Of a stretch of 11,776 nt of DNA, positions 1 to 7,093 are shown one piece after another; the first letter of the stretch is position 1, and each line of letters opens with the position of its first letter. This DNA comes from Bacteroidales bacterium (GTDB taxonomy: Bacteria > Bacteroidota > Bacteroidia > Bacteroidales > JAGOPY01): the NCBI GenBank assembly GCA_030638325.1, contig DAOWEV010000028.1, forward strand, positions 1 through 11,776, written 5' to 3'. The position numbers were made by a program, and so were the translations under genes. The notes under the pieces were generated by a model. It was not told where the DNA came from. It searched no databases and saw only the letters and a program-made list of their open reading frames with translations.

Positions 1-37
1 AATGGTTCATCCGGAATATGCGTAGATAATTGACTAA

Positions 38-222
38 CCCCGGCATTCATGCCGGGGGTAAGGATATCAAAAATTTCGGGCTTTAGCCCATAGTCTTTTC
101 GAGACTATACTTTTAGTACCCCAAACATACATAGTGTAACCAAATTCTTACATAGGATATAACATTATAAGTTTTGGGCTAAAGCCCGGTTATTATTATT
201 ATCTCCGCCCTAAAGGACGGAG
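38..222. repeat. Cluster of REP-like palindromes (unit 1)
   Basis: Four kinds of inverted repeat lie in this gene-free stretch. (1) CCCCGGCAT at 38-46 pairs with ATGCCGGGG at 49-57, a perfect 9-bp stem with a 2-nt spacer. (2) GGGCT-TT-AGCCC at 78-89 is followed by ATAGTCT/AGACTAT (90-96 and 102-108, 5-nt loop). (3) GGGCT-AA-AGCCC at 176-187 is the reverse complement of the 78-89 unit, and the flanks extend this to a 14-bp inverted pair (77-90 against 175-188) bracketing about 84 bp. (4) CTCCGCCC at 203-210 pairs with GGACGGAG at 215-222, with one mismatch. The layout resembles a REP doublet or MITE. No transposase is present. Its role is unknown, and mobility is inferred from form only. Confidence 0.7.
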
Positions 223-240
223 TTAGTTATTTTTCCCACA

Positions 241-304
241 ATTCCACCATTCCATTCTTCCACCATTCCATTCTTCCAACTTTCCATTTTTCCACCATTC
301 CATC
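241..304. repeat. 8-bp direct-repeat array with TTCCA core
   Basis: Eight head-to-tail 8-bp units follow NTTCCANN (attccacc, attccatt, cttccacc and similar) with no change of register. The array ends 9 bp short of the stop codon of the prenyltransferase gene and fills the space to the palindrome cluster. A period of 8 is not a multiple of 3, so it does not look coding. The array at 4467-4546 has the same period and core. Confidence 0.85.
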
Positions 305-313
305 ATTCTTTGA

Positions 314-1246
314 TCAAACCGATAAAATAATCGATATCGCTATCAGGATATCTGTGGTGAGGATCATTATAGTATTGATTCCTAAAGCGGGCAGAAGGCG
401 CTCCAGGCTGTTATAGTTTTTCCGTACGGTAATAATACATTTTAATGCCAAAGGAAAGGTGCTGAAAGCCAGGTATAACCAGATAGATGATATTCCGAAT
501 AAGGGAAGTAGCAGTATGATAATATAAATTGCCAACAGCAATATGCTGTAAATCCAGGAAGCGGTTTTTCTTCCAAAAACAATGACAATATGTCGTCTTC
601 CTCCAGCCTTGTCTGCTTCAACATCCGGGAATTCATTGAGCAATAACAACAATGTGGTGAATATTCCGGGAATGATTGAAACAAAGATTACTTCCCGGGG
701 TACCAGGGAATAAACCGGTGTGCCGGCTTGTACTGTCATGGCGATATATGTTCCGATTACTACAAGAGTACCAAGACTGAATCCTGCTAAAATTTCGCCT
801 ACCAGGAACCTGGAAAAAAAAGTAGTGTAAAAGACAATAGAAATACCGCCGGTTAAGATCAGTAATAGAATGATCCAGTGCGATGTTAGTAAAAGATAAA
901 TTCCCGCTATAAGAGCCAGGAAAAAGGTGATGATAGCAACTTTCAAAACCTGCTTTGGCTTAGTATACCCATTGATAAGGCTGCCACTTCCACCGCTGAA
1001 AGGCGTTTTTATTGTGTTGAAATCAATTCGTTTACGATAATCTGAATATTCATTGAAAAGATTAACTGATACATGCGAAAGCACCACACCAAGTAAAATG
1101 ATAATAGCTCTGGACACTTCAAAAGACCTGTCTTCAGGGTATTTTAATGCAAATGCCACTCCAATAGCAACCAGGAAGACAGAAAGAATTAAAAAACTGC
1201 CCCGGACCTGAGTAAACCAAACTTTTATAACATTCAATGAACCCAT
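314..1246 (-). CDS. UbiA-family prenyltransferase, MenA-like
   Basis: This is an integral membrane prenyltransferase of about 310 residues that would join a polyprenyl diphosphate to an aromatic or similar acceptor. The spacing of its motifs is closest to MenA (dihydroxynaphthoate prenyltransferase of menaquinone synthesis), but the acceptor cannot be read from sequence. Counted from the ATG at 1246, the first Asp-rich motif is N65-x3-D69-x5-D75 (NEYSDYRKRID). The second is N204-x3-D208-x3-D212 (NEFPDVEADKAGGRR). Both bind Mg-diphosphate in the family. About eight to nine hydrophobic segments are visible. The frame stays open upstream to a TTG at 1339, but that TTG lies inside the -33 element of an exact promoter, and the 31 extra residues are not family-like, so I place the start at 1246. 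No other menaquinone genes are in the window. Confidence 0.85.
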   Translation of the reverse strand: MGSLNVIKVWFTQVRGSFLILSVFLVAIGVAFALKYPEDRSFEVSRAIIILLGVVLSHVSVNLFNEYSDYRKRIDFNTIKTPFSGGSGSLINGYTKPKQVLKVAIITFFLALIAGIYLLLTSHWIILLLILTGGISIVFYTTFFSRFLVGEILAGFSLGTLVVIGTYIAMTVQAGTPVYSLVPREVIFVSIIPGIFTTLLLLLNEFPDVEADKAGGRRHIVIVFGRKTASWIYSILLLAIYIIILLLPLFGISSIWLYLAFSTFPLALKCIITVRKNYNSLERLLPALGINTIMILTTDILIAISIILSV

Positions 1247-1309
1247 ACTAACAGAATAGTAGATAGTAAAAAGTAAGAAAGTTTGAATCCAATTAGCTTG
1301 ACGACTGGC

Positions 1310-1340
1310 CAAATGTAGTAAAAAATTTCTCTGTTTCAAA
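1310..1340 (-). promoter_or_regulatory. Bacteroidetes-type promoter for the prenyltransferase gene
   Basis: On the minus strand TTTG (1340-1337) is followed after 19 nt by TACATTTG (1317-1310). This fits TTTG-N19-21-TAnnTTTG at every fixed position. Transcription should start near 1305, giving a leader of about 60 nt before the ATG at 1246. Confidence 0.75.
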
Positions 1341-1346
1341 GAGAAA

Positions 1347-1378
1347 TTTGTATTTTCTTTTAAATACTCATATCTTTG
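1347..1378 (+). promoter_or_regulatory. Bacteroidetes-type promoter for the DUF2752 gene
   Basis: TTTG (1347-1350) is followed after 20 nt by TATCTTTG (1371-1378), again an exact match to the Bacteroidetes primary sigma consensus. Transcription would start near 1385, some 20 nt before the ATG at 1404. Its -33 box lies only 6 bp from that of the divergent prenyltransferase promoter. Confidence 0.75.
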
Positions 1379-1403
1379 ATAGCTTGATCAATGATCAGAA
1401 CAG

Positions 1404-1712
1404 ATGATTCAGGTGAATCAAATATGGAGATATGTCTGGTACCGGAAGGAAGCTTTCATATGGATGGGAGCATTGACCTTCCTGTTATTTCAGCATCCCA
1501 CACACCATCATTATACGCTGTGCCCACTGAGTAATTTGGGATTTGATTTTTGCCCGGGATGTGGTTTGGGCAGGTCAGTTTCTTATTTTTTCAGAGGAGA
1601 ACTAAAAACTTCTTTTCTGACACATCCATTGGGTATTCCGGCAGTATTCTTGCTGATACACAGGATCATCAAGGTTTTTAGGAGAGAATGGTATGGACAG
1701 AGGGCGGTGTGA
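1404..1712 (+). CDS. DUF2752 family small membrane protein
   Basis: A 102-residue protein carrying the DUF2752 signature: C40-P, then F-x-C50-P-G-C53-G-x-G-R (FCPGCGLGR). It has two likely membrane segments, about residues 17-29 and 71-90, with the cysteine motif between them and a basic C-terminal tail (KVFRREW). The function of the family is unknown. The CPGCG motif suggests metal or redox chemistry, but that is inference. The ATG sits about 20 nt after the predicted transcription start. The gene precedes a TM2-domain gene on the same strand; I recall the two families as frequent neighbours in Bacteroidetes, so they may work together in the envelope. Confidence 0.85.
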   Translation: MIQVNQIWRYVWYRKEAFIWMGALTFLLFQHPTHHHYTLCPLSNLGFDFCPGCGLGRSVSYFFRGELKTSFLTHPLGIPAVFLLIHRIIKVFRREWYGQRAV

Positions 1713-1720
1713 GGTCAGCG

Positions 1721-1894
1721 ATGGTAATTAAATTGTAATTAATGGTAATTAAATGGTAATTAAGTGGTAATTGAATGGTAATACAGTGGTAATACGGTGG
1801 TAATACGATGGTAATACAATGGTAATTAAATGGTAATTAATGGTAATACAGTGGTAATACAGTGGTAATATGATGGTAATACAGTAGTAATGCA
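1721..1894 (+). repeat. Sixteen-copy 11-bp tandem array
   Basis: Starting 8 bp after the DUF2752 stop codon there are 16 units of RTGGTAATNNN. The third-last and later bases alternate among TAA, ACA, ACG, TGA and ATG endings. Fourteen units are 11 bp; two (1732-1741 and 1830-1839) are 10 bp. The array fills 174 of the 256 bp between the DUF2752 and TM2 genes. The period is close to one DNA helical turn, so the AATT/AATA steps fall on one face of the helix. Eight or more units contain ATG, and the period rules out one continuous reading frame. The role is unknown. Confidence 0.9.
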
Positions 1895-1947
1895 ATTCGT
1901 GAAGTTAATTTAGCATTCGCAGAATATCTTATAAAACATTTAAAATT

Positions 1948-1967
1948 AATAATTTAAAATTTAAAAT
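1948..1967 (+). repeat. 20-bp AT-rich word next to the TM2 start codon
   Basis: AATAATTTAAAATTTAAAAT lies one base before the ATG of the TM2 gene. An identical 20-bp word occurs on the minus strand at 8592-8573, upstream of purB. It may be an AT-rich leader or UP-like element. I see no exact TAnnTTTG box between 1895 and 1968, so the TM2 gene may share the DUF2752 promoter. Confidence 0.55.
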
Positions 1968-1968
1968 C

Positions 1969-2316
1969 ATGCCGGAAATTTACAGGTTTTTACCTGAGCT
2001 GCAGGACAGGGAGTTGTTCTTTGTTCAAGAGCTTACAAAAGATTACACAGAAGAACAAATGAGCAATTTTTCCAATGTTTACAGGGCCCGCAGAAGGGAT
2101 CCACAGCTCATTCTGCTGACAACCCTGCTGGGATTTTTCGTAATAGCCGGGGTGCAGCGATTCCTGGTGGGGCAGATCGGTATGGGTATTCTGTATCTGT
2201 TTACCGGGGGGCTTTGCCTGATCGGTACCATCGTTGACCTGGTCAATTATAAAGACCTGACTTTCGAATTTAACCAGAGAGTTGCCAGGGAAGTTAATAT
2301 GATGATTAAGGGCTAA
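1969..2316 (+). CDS. TM2 domain-containing membrane protein
   Basis: This 115-residue protein has a soluble N-terminal part of about 40 residues (acidic, then RARRRDP). Two hydrophobic helices follow, at about residues 46-62 and 70-92. The core shows the TM2 pattern: an LLG-type first helix, a G-x-QRFLVGQ turn where most members have G-x-HRFYLG, G-x-GILYL, and a second helix ending in IVDLVN. The C-terminal tail is hydrophilic. The basic run before helix 1 suggests an inside start by the positive-inside rule. The molecular function is unknown. It follows the DUF2752 gene on the same strand across the 11-bp array. Confidence 0.8.
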   Translation: MPEIYRFLPELQDRELFFVQELTKDYTEEQMSNFSNVYRARRRDPQLILLTTLLGFFVIAGVQRFLVGQIGMGILYLFTGGLCLIGTIVDLVNYKDLTFEFNQRVAREVNMMIKG

Positions 2317-2345
2317 GTAACTTAATTAGTAACATATTGAAGGGC

Positions 2346-2490
2346 AAGTCGGAAGTCCGGAGTCCGAAGTCGTGAGAGTTGAGGGACTGAGAGACTGAGG
2401 GACGGAGGGACTGAGGGACGGAGGGACTGAGAGAATGAGAGAGAGATGAGAGTTAAGAGATGGAAGACCGAAGTCCGAAGTCGGAAGATG
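2346..2490 (+). repeat. Purine-rich 7-bp and 8-bp repeat arrays
   Basis: The centre (2381-2444) is eight perfect-register 8-bp units, GAGGGACT / GAGGGACG / GAGAGACT and decayed forms. On both sides are 7-bp-like units: AAGTCGG variants at 2346-2372, irregular in register, and four GAAGTCC-type units at 2463-2490 (gaagacc, gaagtcc, gaagtcg, gaagatg). The 8-bp unit shares the core GGAC[T/G]G, with the same T/G alternation, with the minus strand of the array at 5133-5220. It does not look coding. Confidence 0.8.
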
Positions 2491-2572
2491 GGGACAGTTA
2501 ACAGTTGATAAAAGGCTGAAGACGGGGGTTGAAGTCGAGTTGATGAGGAATGAATTCAGAATTTGTTTGTAC

Positions 2573-2658
2573 AGGCTGAAAGCCTAAAATATCATAGCAT
2601 GGGGCAACGCCCTATGAAAATAACAGTGCAATAAAAAAGGCCTTCGCCCTGAAAGGGC
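2573..2658. repeat. Cluster of REP-like palindromes (unit 2)
   Basis: Three short stem-loops occur in 86 bp. AGGCT-GAA-AGCCT is at 2573-2585. GGGC-AAC-GCCC is at 2602-2612, inside a longer imperfect stem using CATA (2593-2596) and TATG (2613-2616). GCCCT-GAA-AGGGC is at 2646-2658. The rule of a 4-5-bp stem with a 3-nt GAA or AAC loop is the same as in the cluster at 9899-9977, which argues for one dispersed family. No transposase is linked to it here. Confidence 0.65.
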
Positions 2659-2793
2659 AATATAATGATCAAACCCAGATGTATTGCTCGTTGTAATTCA
2701 CATCATATTCTTTCGGAAAAAATCATCATGTATATAAGCATAGTTAATCGAGCATTGACTTGAACCTGGCAATTTGAAGGTAATTGCTCCGGG

Positions 2794-3705
2794 TCATGTT
2801 TCGAGTGCACCTATAAGTTGATGTACTGAGGTAAAATTATTCTTTTCTAAGTAATCGTTGATGCCATCAACGATCTGGACGGAGACCCGGGGATCAATGA
2901 AATTAGCAGTCCCGACCTGGATGGCTGTGGCGCCGGCCAGCATGAACTCGATGGCATCTGTGGCGTTCATGATCCCGCCTATACCGATCACAGGCACAGA
3001 CACAGCTTTGTAAACCTCCCAGACCATCCGCAATGCAATGGGTTTAATTGCCGGGCCGGAGAGGCCACCTGTAACAGTGGCTAATACCGGTTTCCGTTTC
3101 CCTGCATCAATGGCCATTCCCAGGAATGTGTTGACCAGCGAAACGGCATCTGCCCCTGCATCCACAACAGCCCTGGCCATATCAGCAATGTCTGTAACAT
3201 TCGGAGATAACTTGACGATAAGCGTTTTTTTACAAGCTTTTCTAACTGCCGTTGTTGCAGCAACGGCAGAAGTGCGCTTGATGCCAAATGCCATACCCCC
3301 TTCTTTTACATTTGGACAGGAGATGTTCAGTTCGATGGCCTTTATATCTTCAAGCTCATTCAGTTTTTCGGTAACCTTCACATAATCCTCAATAGTAAAT
3401 CCGTTGACATTGGGAATAATGTGTGTGTCAAAATGCTTTATCCTGGGATAGATGACATTTACAAAATGATCGATGCCTTTATTTTGGAGCCCCACTGAAT
3501 TGAGCATTCCGGAGCTTGTCTCGGCCATTCTGGGATAAGGGTTCCCCTCCCGGTTTTCCAGGGTTAGCCCTTTCACGAAAATCCCGCCAAGCTTATTTAC
3601 ATCTATGAAATCTATGAATTCCTCTCCATAGGCAAAAGTCCCTGATGCTGTAGTGACAGGGTTTTTCAGATGCAGATCGTGTATTTGAACGCTCAGGTCT
3701 GCCAT
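2794..3705 (-). CDS. pyrD: Dihydroorotate dehydrogenase B, catalytic subunit
   Basis: PyrD oxidises dihydroorotate to orotate on FMN, the fourth step of UMP synthesis. The 303-residue length fits class 1 enzymes. Visible motifs are the N-terminal NPVTTASGTF, the substrate loop TSSGMLNSVGLQNKG (about 63-77), and ELNISCPN with C130, the expected catalytic base of class 1. Further on are VNTFLGMAID, the phosphate-binding GGLSGPAIKP (213-222), and GIGGI plus AGATAIQVGTA near the C-terminus. A cysteine rather than serine base, together with the adjacent pyrK, marks the NAD-dependent class 1B heterotetramer. The start overlaps the end of pyrK by 13 bp, so the two are almost certainly translated from one mRNA. 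Confidence 0.97.
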   Translation of the reverse strand: MADLSVQIHDLHLKNPVTTASGTFAYGEEFIDFIDVNKLGGIFVKGLTLENREGNPYPRMAETSSGMLNSVGLQNKGIDHFVNVIYPRIKHFDTHIIPNVNGFTIEDYVKVTEKLNELEDIKAIELNISCPNVKEGGMAFGIKRTSAVAATTAVRKACKKTLIVKLSPNVTDIADMARAVVDAGADAVSLVNTFLGMAIDAGKRKPVLATVTGGLSGPAIKPIALRMVWEVYKAVSVPVIGIGGIMNATDAIEFMLAGATAIQVGTANFIDPRVSVQIVDGINDYLEKNNFTSVHQLIGALET

Positions 3706-4466
3706 GTCAGATCATTTACATTAAAAACCGGGCCATCAGTGCAGACGCACTTATTACCGGTATTGGTTTCCACGATGCAGCACAGACAGGCTCCGATCCC
3801 GCAAGCCATTGTGTTTTCAAGAGATACTTCACAGGGGATTTGATGTTGCTTCGCAATATGCGCAATGGCTTTCATCATGGGATCCGGCCCGCATGTATAT
3901 ATCATACCGTATTCTAATGGTCTTTTTGCAAGGATGCTGTGTTGTGTGACAAGGCCTTTTTCCCCGACTGAACCATCCTCTGTAGTCACAAAGACTTTCC
4001 CGAATTCTTCAAATCTTTCAGTCATCAGGATATTGTCTTTCTCCCTGCCTCCGAAAAGAAAGGTCATCCTAATGCCTTTTTCACGGAGTTGTCTGCCCAA
4101 TAATACAAATGGAGCAATGCCCGAGCCCCCTCCGACCATCAGCACCTTGTCGTGGTATGGGTTGGAAAAGGCATTCCCCAATGGATAAATGATATTAAGC
4201 TTTTCTCCTTTGCGCAGCTTACCGAGGTAACGTGTTCCTTTACCAATTACTTTAATATAAAAAGTGAGGGAATTTTTTTCTTTATCTACTTCAAAAATAG
4301 AAAACGGGCGGCGTAAAAAGGTACCCGGTGAGTTTTTCAACAGCACTTCTGCAAAATTGCCGGCACGGATATCCGGTAACTCTTCCGGCGCTTCCAACTC
4401 GATCAGGAAATTCTCATAATTTAACCAATGGTGTCCTATAACCGTAAAATCTTCAATCCTTTTCAT
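3693..4466 (-). CDS. pyrK: Dihydroorotate dehydrogenase B, electron-transfer subunit
   Basis: PyrK is the FAD and [2Fe-2S] subunit that carries electrons from the FMN of PyrD to NAD+. The 257 residues show a ferredoxin-reductase-like beta barrel with the FAD motif RRPFSIF (52-58). The nucleotide domain has GGGSGIAPF (112-120) and CGPDPMM (192-198). The C-terminal cluster motif has C222, C227, C230 and C242 (ACGIGACLCC, then VCTDGPVF), as in PyrK. The start at 4466 abuts an 8-bp repeat array that forms its whole immediate leader, so no classical Shine-Dalgarno choice can be made. DUF5606 lies 100 bp upstream on the same strand and may be co-transcribed. Confidence 0.96.
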   Translation of the reverse strand: MKRIEDFTVIGHHWLNYENFLIELEAPEELPDIRAGNFAEVLLKNSPGTFLRRPFSIFEVDKEKNSLTFYIKVIGKGTRYLGKLRKGEKLNIIYPLGNAFSNPYHDKVLMVGGGSGIAPFVLLGRQLREKGIRMTFLFGGREKDNILMTERFEEFGKVFVTTEDGSVGEKGLVTQHSILAKRPLEYGMIYTCGPDPMMKAIAHIAKQHQIPCEVSLENTMACGIGACLCCIVETNTGNKCVCTDGPVFNVNDLTWQT

Positions 4467-4546
4467 CCATTATTCCATTATTCCATTATTCCATTGTTCC
4501 TTTTTTCCATTATTCCACTCTTCCAGTATTCCATCCTTCCACCTTC
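4467..4546 (-). repeat. 8-bp array forming the pyrK leader
   Basis: Ten contiguous 8-bp units (CCATTATT three times, then CCATTGTT, CCTTTTTT, CCATTATT, CCACTCTT, CCAGTATT, CCATCCTT and CCACCTTC on the plus strand) run straight into the ATG of pyrK. On the mRNA strand the unit reads GGAATAAT, and successive units create ATG-GAA-TAA, a start codon, one sense codon and a stop. The purine-rich GGAA could stand in for a ribosome-binding site. The period and the TTCCA core match the array at 241-304. Confidence 0.85.
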
Positions 4547-4566
4547 TCAAAAGGTGTATCTTAACT

Positions 4567-5049
4567 TTAATCATCACTGCCTGAGCTTTCTTCGGAAGGC
4601 TCATCCGGTTTCGATTCTGCCTCGTTGTCATCCTTCACTTCTTCTGGTAATCCTTCTTCCTCTTCAAAGACCAGGAGATCCTTTTCAAGCAACAGGTTGT
4701 ACCAGCTTAAGACCTTTTTCATGTCGGAGACATAAACCCTTTCGCTGTCATAGGTTGGAATTGCGGAAAGAAAAAATTCCTTTATTGCCACCGCATCTGA
4801 TTTAGGATCTATAGCTTTTTCTCCATTTTGCTTCTCAAAGATCATCTTAAAAACATCTTTTAAAGGCAGATCTTCTTCTTCGGTTGTGAATATGCTGATC
4901 TCTTCAAGGGTGCTGATCCTTTCGTGCGCAAAGACCGGAAAGCGTTTTTTGTCTATTAGTGACTCCACAATAAATCCGTTCTTTGTCTGGGATATCATTT
5001 CATATAATCCTGGTTTTCCTGAAACAGACAGTATCTTACTATAATCCAT
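4567..5049 (-). CDS. DUF5606 domain-containing protein
   Basis: A 160-residue acidic protein that resembles the Bacteroidetes DUF5606 family in its N-terminal part (starting DYSKILSVSGKPGLYEMISQ, with KRFPVFAHERISTLEEISIF following). The middle, about residues 70-120, has predicted helices. The last 30 or so residues are strongly acidic and low in complexity (EEEEGLPEEVKDDNEAE and on to SSGSDD), probably disordered. There is no signal peptide or membrane segment, so it is likely cytosolic. The function is unknown. It lies 100 bp ahead of pyrK on the same strand. I could not find an exact promoter box in front of it. Confidence 0.8.
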   Translation of the reverse strand: MDYSKILSVSGKPGLYEMISQTKNGFIVESLIDKKRFPVFAHERISTLEEISIFTTEEEDLPLKDVFKMIFEKQNGEKAIDPKSDAVAIKEFFLSAIPTYDSERVYVSDMKKVLSWYNLLLEKDLLVFEEEEGLPEEVKDDNEAESKPDEPSEESSGSDD

Positions 5050-5094
5050 AGCTTATAAATTTTGGGTAAAATTAGAAAAAATCCAGCATATATC

Positions 5095-5260
5095 AGGAGT
5101 TAGGAGTTAAAAGTTGAAAGTTGAAAGTTAGAAAGTCTTACAGTCTTACAGCCCTACAATCCTACAGTCCTACCGTCCTACAGTCTTACCGTCCTACAGT
5201 CTTACCGTCCTACCGTCCAATAATTCTTAAACTTTTCACCCTGCAACCTGTAACCTGCAA
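5095..5260. repeat. Composite of three arrays: 7-bp, 8-bp, 7-bp
   Basis: Three arrays follow one another in the gap between the ABC transporter gene and the DUF5606 gene. Five 7-bp units of the AGGAGTT/GAAAGTT type occupy 5095-5129. Eleven 8-bp units, C[A/C]GTC[C/T]TA, occupy 5133-5220 with no register change. Three 7-bp units, CCTGCAA / CCTGTAA / CCTGCAA, occupy 5240-5260 and end 4 bp from the transporter stop codon. The change of period and sequence inside one spacer is notable. An open frame crosses the plus strand here only because the repeat happens to lack stops in that frame. Confidence 0.88.
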
Positions 5261-5264
5261 CAGC

Positions 5265-7085
5265 CTAAGTAAAGCTTTGCAAGTCAAAAAGCTTTCTATA
5301 AACCCCATTTCTTTTAAGAAGTTCACTGTGCGTGCCTCTTTCAACGATACCACCCTTTTGAATTACGATGATCTCATCTGCAAATACAATGGTTGAAAGC
5401 CGGTGTGCAATAACAATCGAAGTCCTGTTCGACATTACTTTGGTAAGGGCTTCCTGCACCAGTCTTTCAGACTCGGTATCGAGTGATGAAGTGGCCTCAT
5501 CAAGGATGAGTATGGGAGGGTTTCTCAATACCGCCCGGGCAATGCTGAGGCGCTGACGCTGCCCGCCCGAAAGTTTGGTGCCCCGGTCTCCGATATTGGT
5601 CTGGTAACCATCTTCCATATCCACAATAAAATCGTGTGCATTAGCTACCCTGGCTGCATGAATGACATCATCGCCGGTCACTCCCAATTTGCCAAATGCA
5701 ATATTGTTGAAAACAGTATCATTAAATAATATAGGTTCCTGGGATACAATACCCATGAGTGAACGCAGGTCGTCGATTTTATAATCCGGCAATGGCTTAC
5801 CGTCTAAAAAGATAGTTCCACCGGATGTATCATAAAACCTGGGTAGCAGGTCCACGAAGGTGGATTTCCCACCTCCTGAAGGGCCAACCAGGGCGATCAC
5901 CTTCCCTTTGGGGATGATGGTATTGACATTCTCCAGAACAAAATCTTCTTTATATTTGAAATATACATCCCGGTATTCGATCTCCTTTTCAAATGATCCG
6001 ACTGCAAGTGCATCAGGCTTTTCTTCGATGACTTCTTCAGCATCCAGTATATCAAATAAACGCTCTGCGGAAGCAAGCCCTTTCTGAATGCTGTAAAAGC
6101 CGGTTGCGAAAGTCTTGGCAGGCGGAATGATCTGGGAGAAAATCACGATGTAAGTGATGAAAACAGCTGCTGATATACTGGTATCGTCCGATAATACCAG
6201 CCGGCCTCCAAACCATAGAACAGCAATGATCACTACTGACGACATGAATTCACTGAGGGGTGATGACAGGTCACGTGTTCTGTAAATCCCAAGAAGTGTC
6301 CTGCTGTAATCCTTGTTCATCCGGGCAAACCTGGAATTGGAAAATCCAATGGCGGTAAACGCCTTGATGATACGCAAACCTGATATTGATTCTTCGATCA
6401 GGGCCAGCAGGCCGGCGAACCTCGCCTGTCCGATCTTGGATTCTTTCCTGAGGTTCCGGCCGATAAGCCCTATAATATAGCCTGTTACCGGAAGCAGAAT
6501 AGTTACGAAAAGCGTTAATTTAGGACTCATGACCATCAGGGTGATATAATATGCAATGATGGTTATAGGGTCGCGAACGATCATCTCCAGATAGCTCATA
6601 ATGGAGTATTCTACCTCTTGCACGTCGGTAGTGACTCGTGCAATGATGTCTCCTTTCTTCCGCTCGGAGTAGAATGACAGCGGCAGGATCAACAATTTTT
6701 TATAGAGATCGTTTCGAATGTCACAGATTGCCCCGATACGTACATTTGCTAAATAAAACATCGCCATAAACCGGAACAGGTTCCTCAGGAAAAAAGTGCT
6801 CAGCAAGAAGAAACAAATGAATATCAGGGCTTTAACTTTGCCCTTTGAGAGGATGATCTGGCTGATATAATAATTCAGGGAATCCATGAGGCTCTCCGGA
6901 CTGAGGCTGAATTCCGGAGTGGTGTCAACCAGTTTTTCCATTCCGAAAAGAAGATTAAGGAAGGGGATCAGCATTACGAAAGACACCAATGAAAAGATGA
7001 TCACCAGCAGGTTAAATATTATATTCAGTATGGCATATCCCGTATAGGGTTTAACATATGCCAGTATCCTCAGGTATTTTTTCAT
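5265..7085 (-). CDS. MsbA-like ABC exporter, fused membrane and ATPase domains
   Basis: A 606-residue half-transporter that should act as a homodimer in the inner membrane. The first ~340 residues hold six membrane segments of the type-1 exporter fold (about 17-47, 85-105, 165-185, 188-208, 282-297 and 305-322). The ATPase domain has every key motif: Walker A GPSGGGKST (401-409), Q-loop Q449, signature LSGGQ (505-509), Walker B ILILDE (525-530), D-loop SSLD and switch H561. Length and layout match the MsbA/lipid-exporter group, so lipid A or another amphipathic substrate is likely, but the substrate cannot be read from sequence. The gene starts 40 bp after the purB stop on the same strand and may be co-transcribed with it. 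Confidence 0.93.
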   Translation of the reverse strand: MKKYLRILAYVKPYTGYAILNIIFNLLVIIFSLVSFVMLIPFLNLLFGMEKLVDTTPEFSLSPESLMDSLNYYISQIILSKGKVKALIFICFFLLSTFFLRNLFRFMAMFYLANVRIGAICDIRNDLYKKLLILPLSFYSERKKGDIIARVTTDVQEVEYSIMSYLEMIVRDPITIIAYYITLMVMSPKLTLFVTILLPVTGYIIGLIGRNLRKESKIGQARFAGLLALIEESISGLRIIKAFTAIGFSNSRFARMNKDYSRTLLGIYRTRDLSSPLSEFMSSVVIIAVLWFGGRLVLSDDTSISAAVFITYIVIFSQIIPPAKTFATGFYSIQKGLASAERLFDILDAEEVIEEKPDALAVGSFEKEIEYRDVYFKYKEDFVLENVNTIIPKGKVIALVGPSGGGKSTFVDLLPRFYDTSGGTIFLDGKPLPDYKIDDLRSLMGIVSQEPILFNDTVFNNIAFGKLGVTGDDVIHAARVANAHDFIVDMEDGYQTNIGDRGTKLSGGQRQRLSIARAVLRNPPILILDEATSSLDTESERLVQEALTKVMSNRTSIVIAHRLSTIVFADEIIVIQKGGIVERGTHSELLKRNGVYRKLFDLQSFT

Positions 7086-7093
7086 AAACAGTT

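Larger units (their letters stand above)
2317..2793. other. 477-bp gap between convergent genes, no gene found
   Basis: The TM2 gene and pyrD converge on this gap. It holds purine-rich 7- and 8-bp arrays (2346-2490) and a palindrome cluster (2573-2658). I recognise nothing in 2491-2572 or 2659-2793. No hairpin followed by a T run good enough to call a terminator was seen, and no open frame of family-like content is present. Confidence 0.6.

Noticed and set aside
1247..1339. N-terminal extension of the prenyltransferase from a TTG start
   Set aside because: The TTG overlaps the -33 element of an exact promoter, and the 31 residues do not resemble the start of UbiA proteins.
3038..3385. 115-residue plus-strand open frame inside pyrD
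   Set aside because: It is antisense to a clearly identified gene and is typical of shadow frames; it shows no motif.
4428..4805. 125-residue plus-strand open frame with repeats such as SIIPLF
   Set aside because: It is antisense to pyrK and DUF5606 and crosses the 8-bp array; no start context or family likeness.
241..5260. CRISPR arrays
   Set aside because: The repeats are 7-11 bp, head to tail, with no unique spacers, and no cas genes are present.
5121..5396. 91-residue plus-strand open frame with repeating QSY-type residues
   Set aside because: It is the translation of the 8-bp array plus the antisense of the ABC exporter end; the periodic residues come from the repeat.
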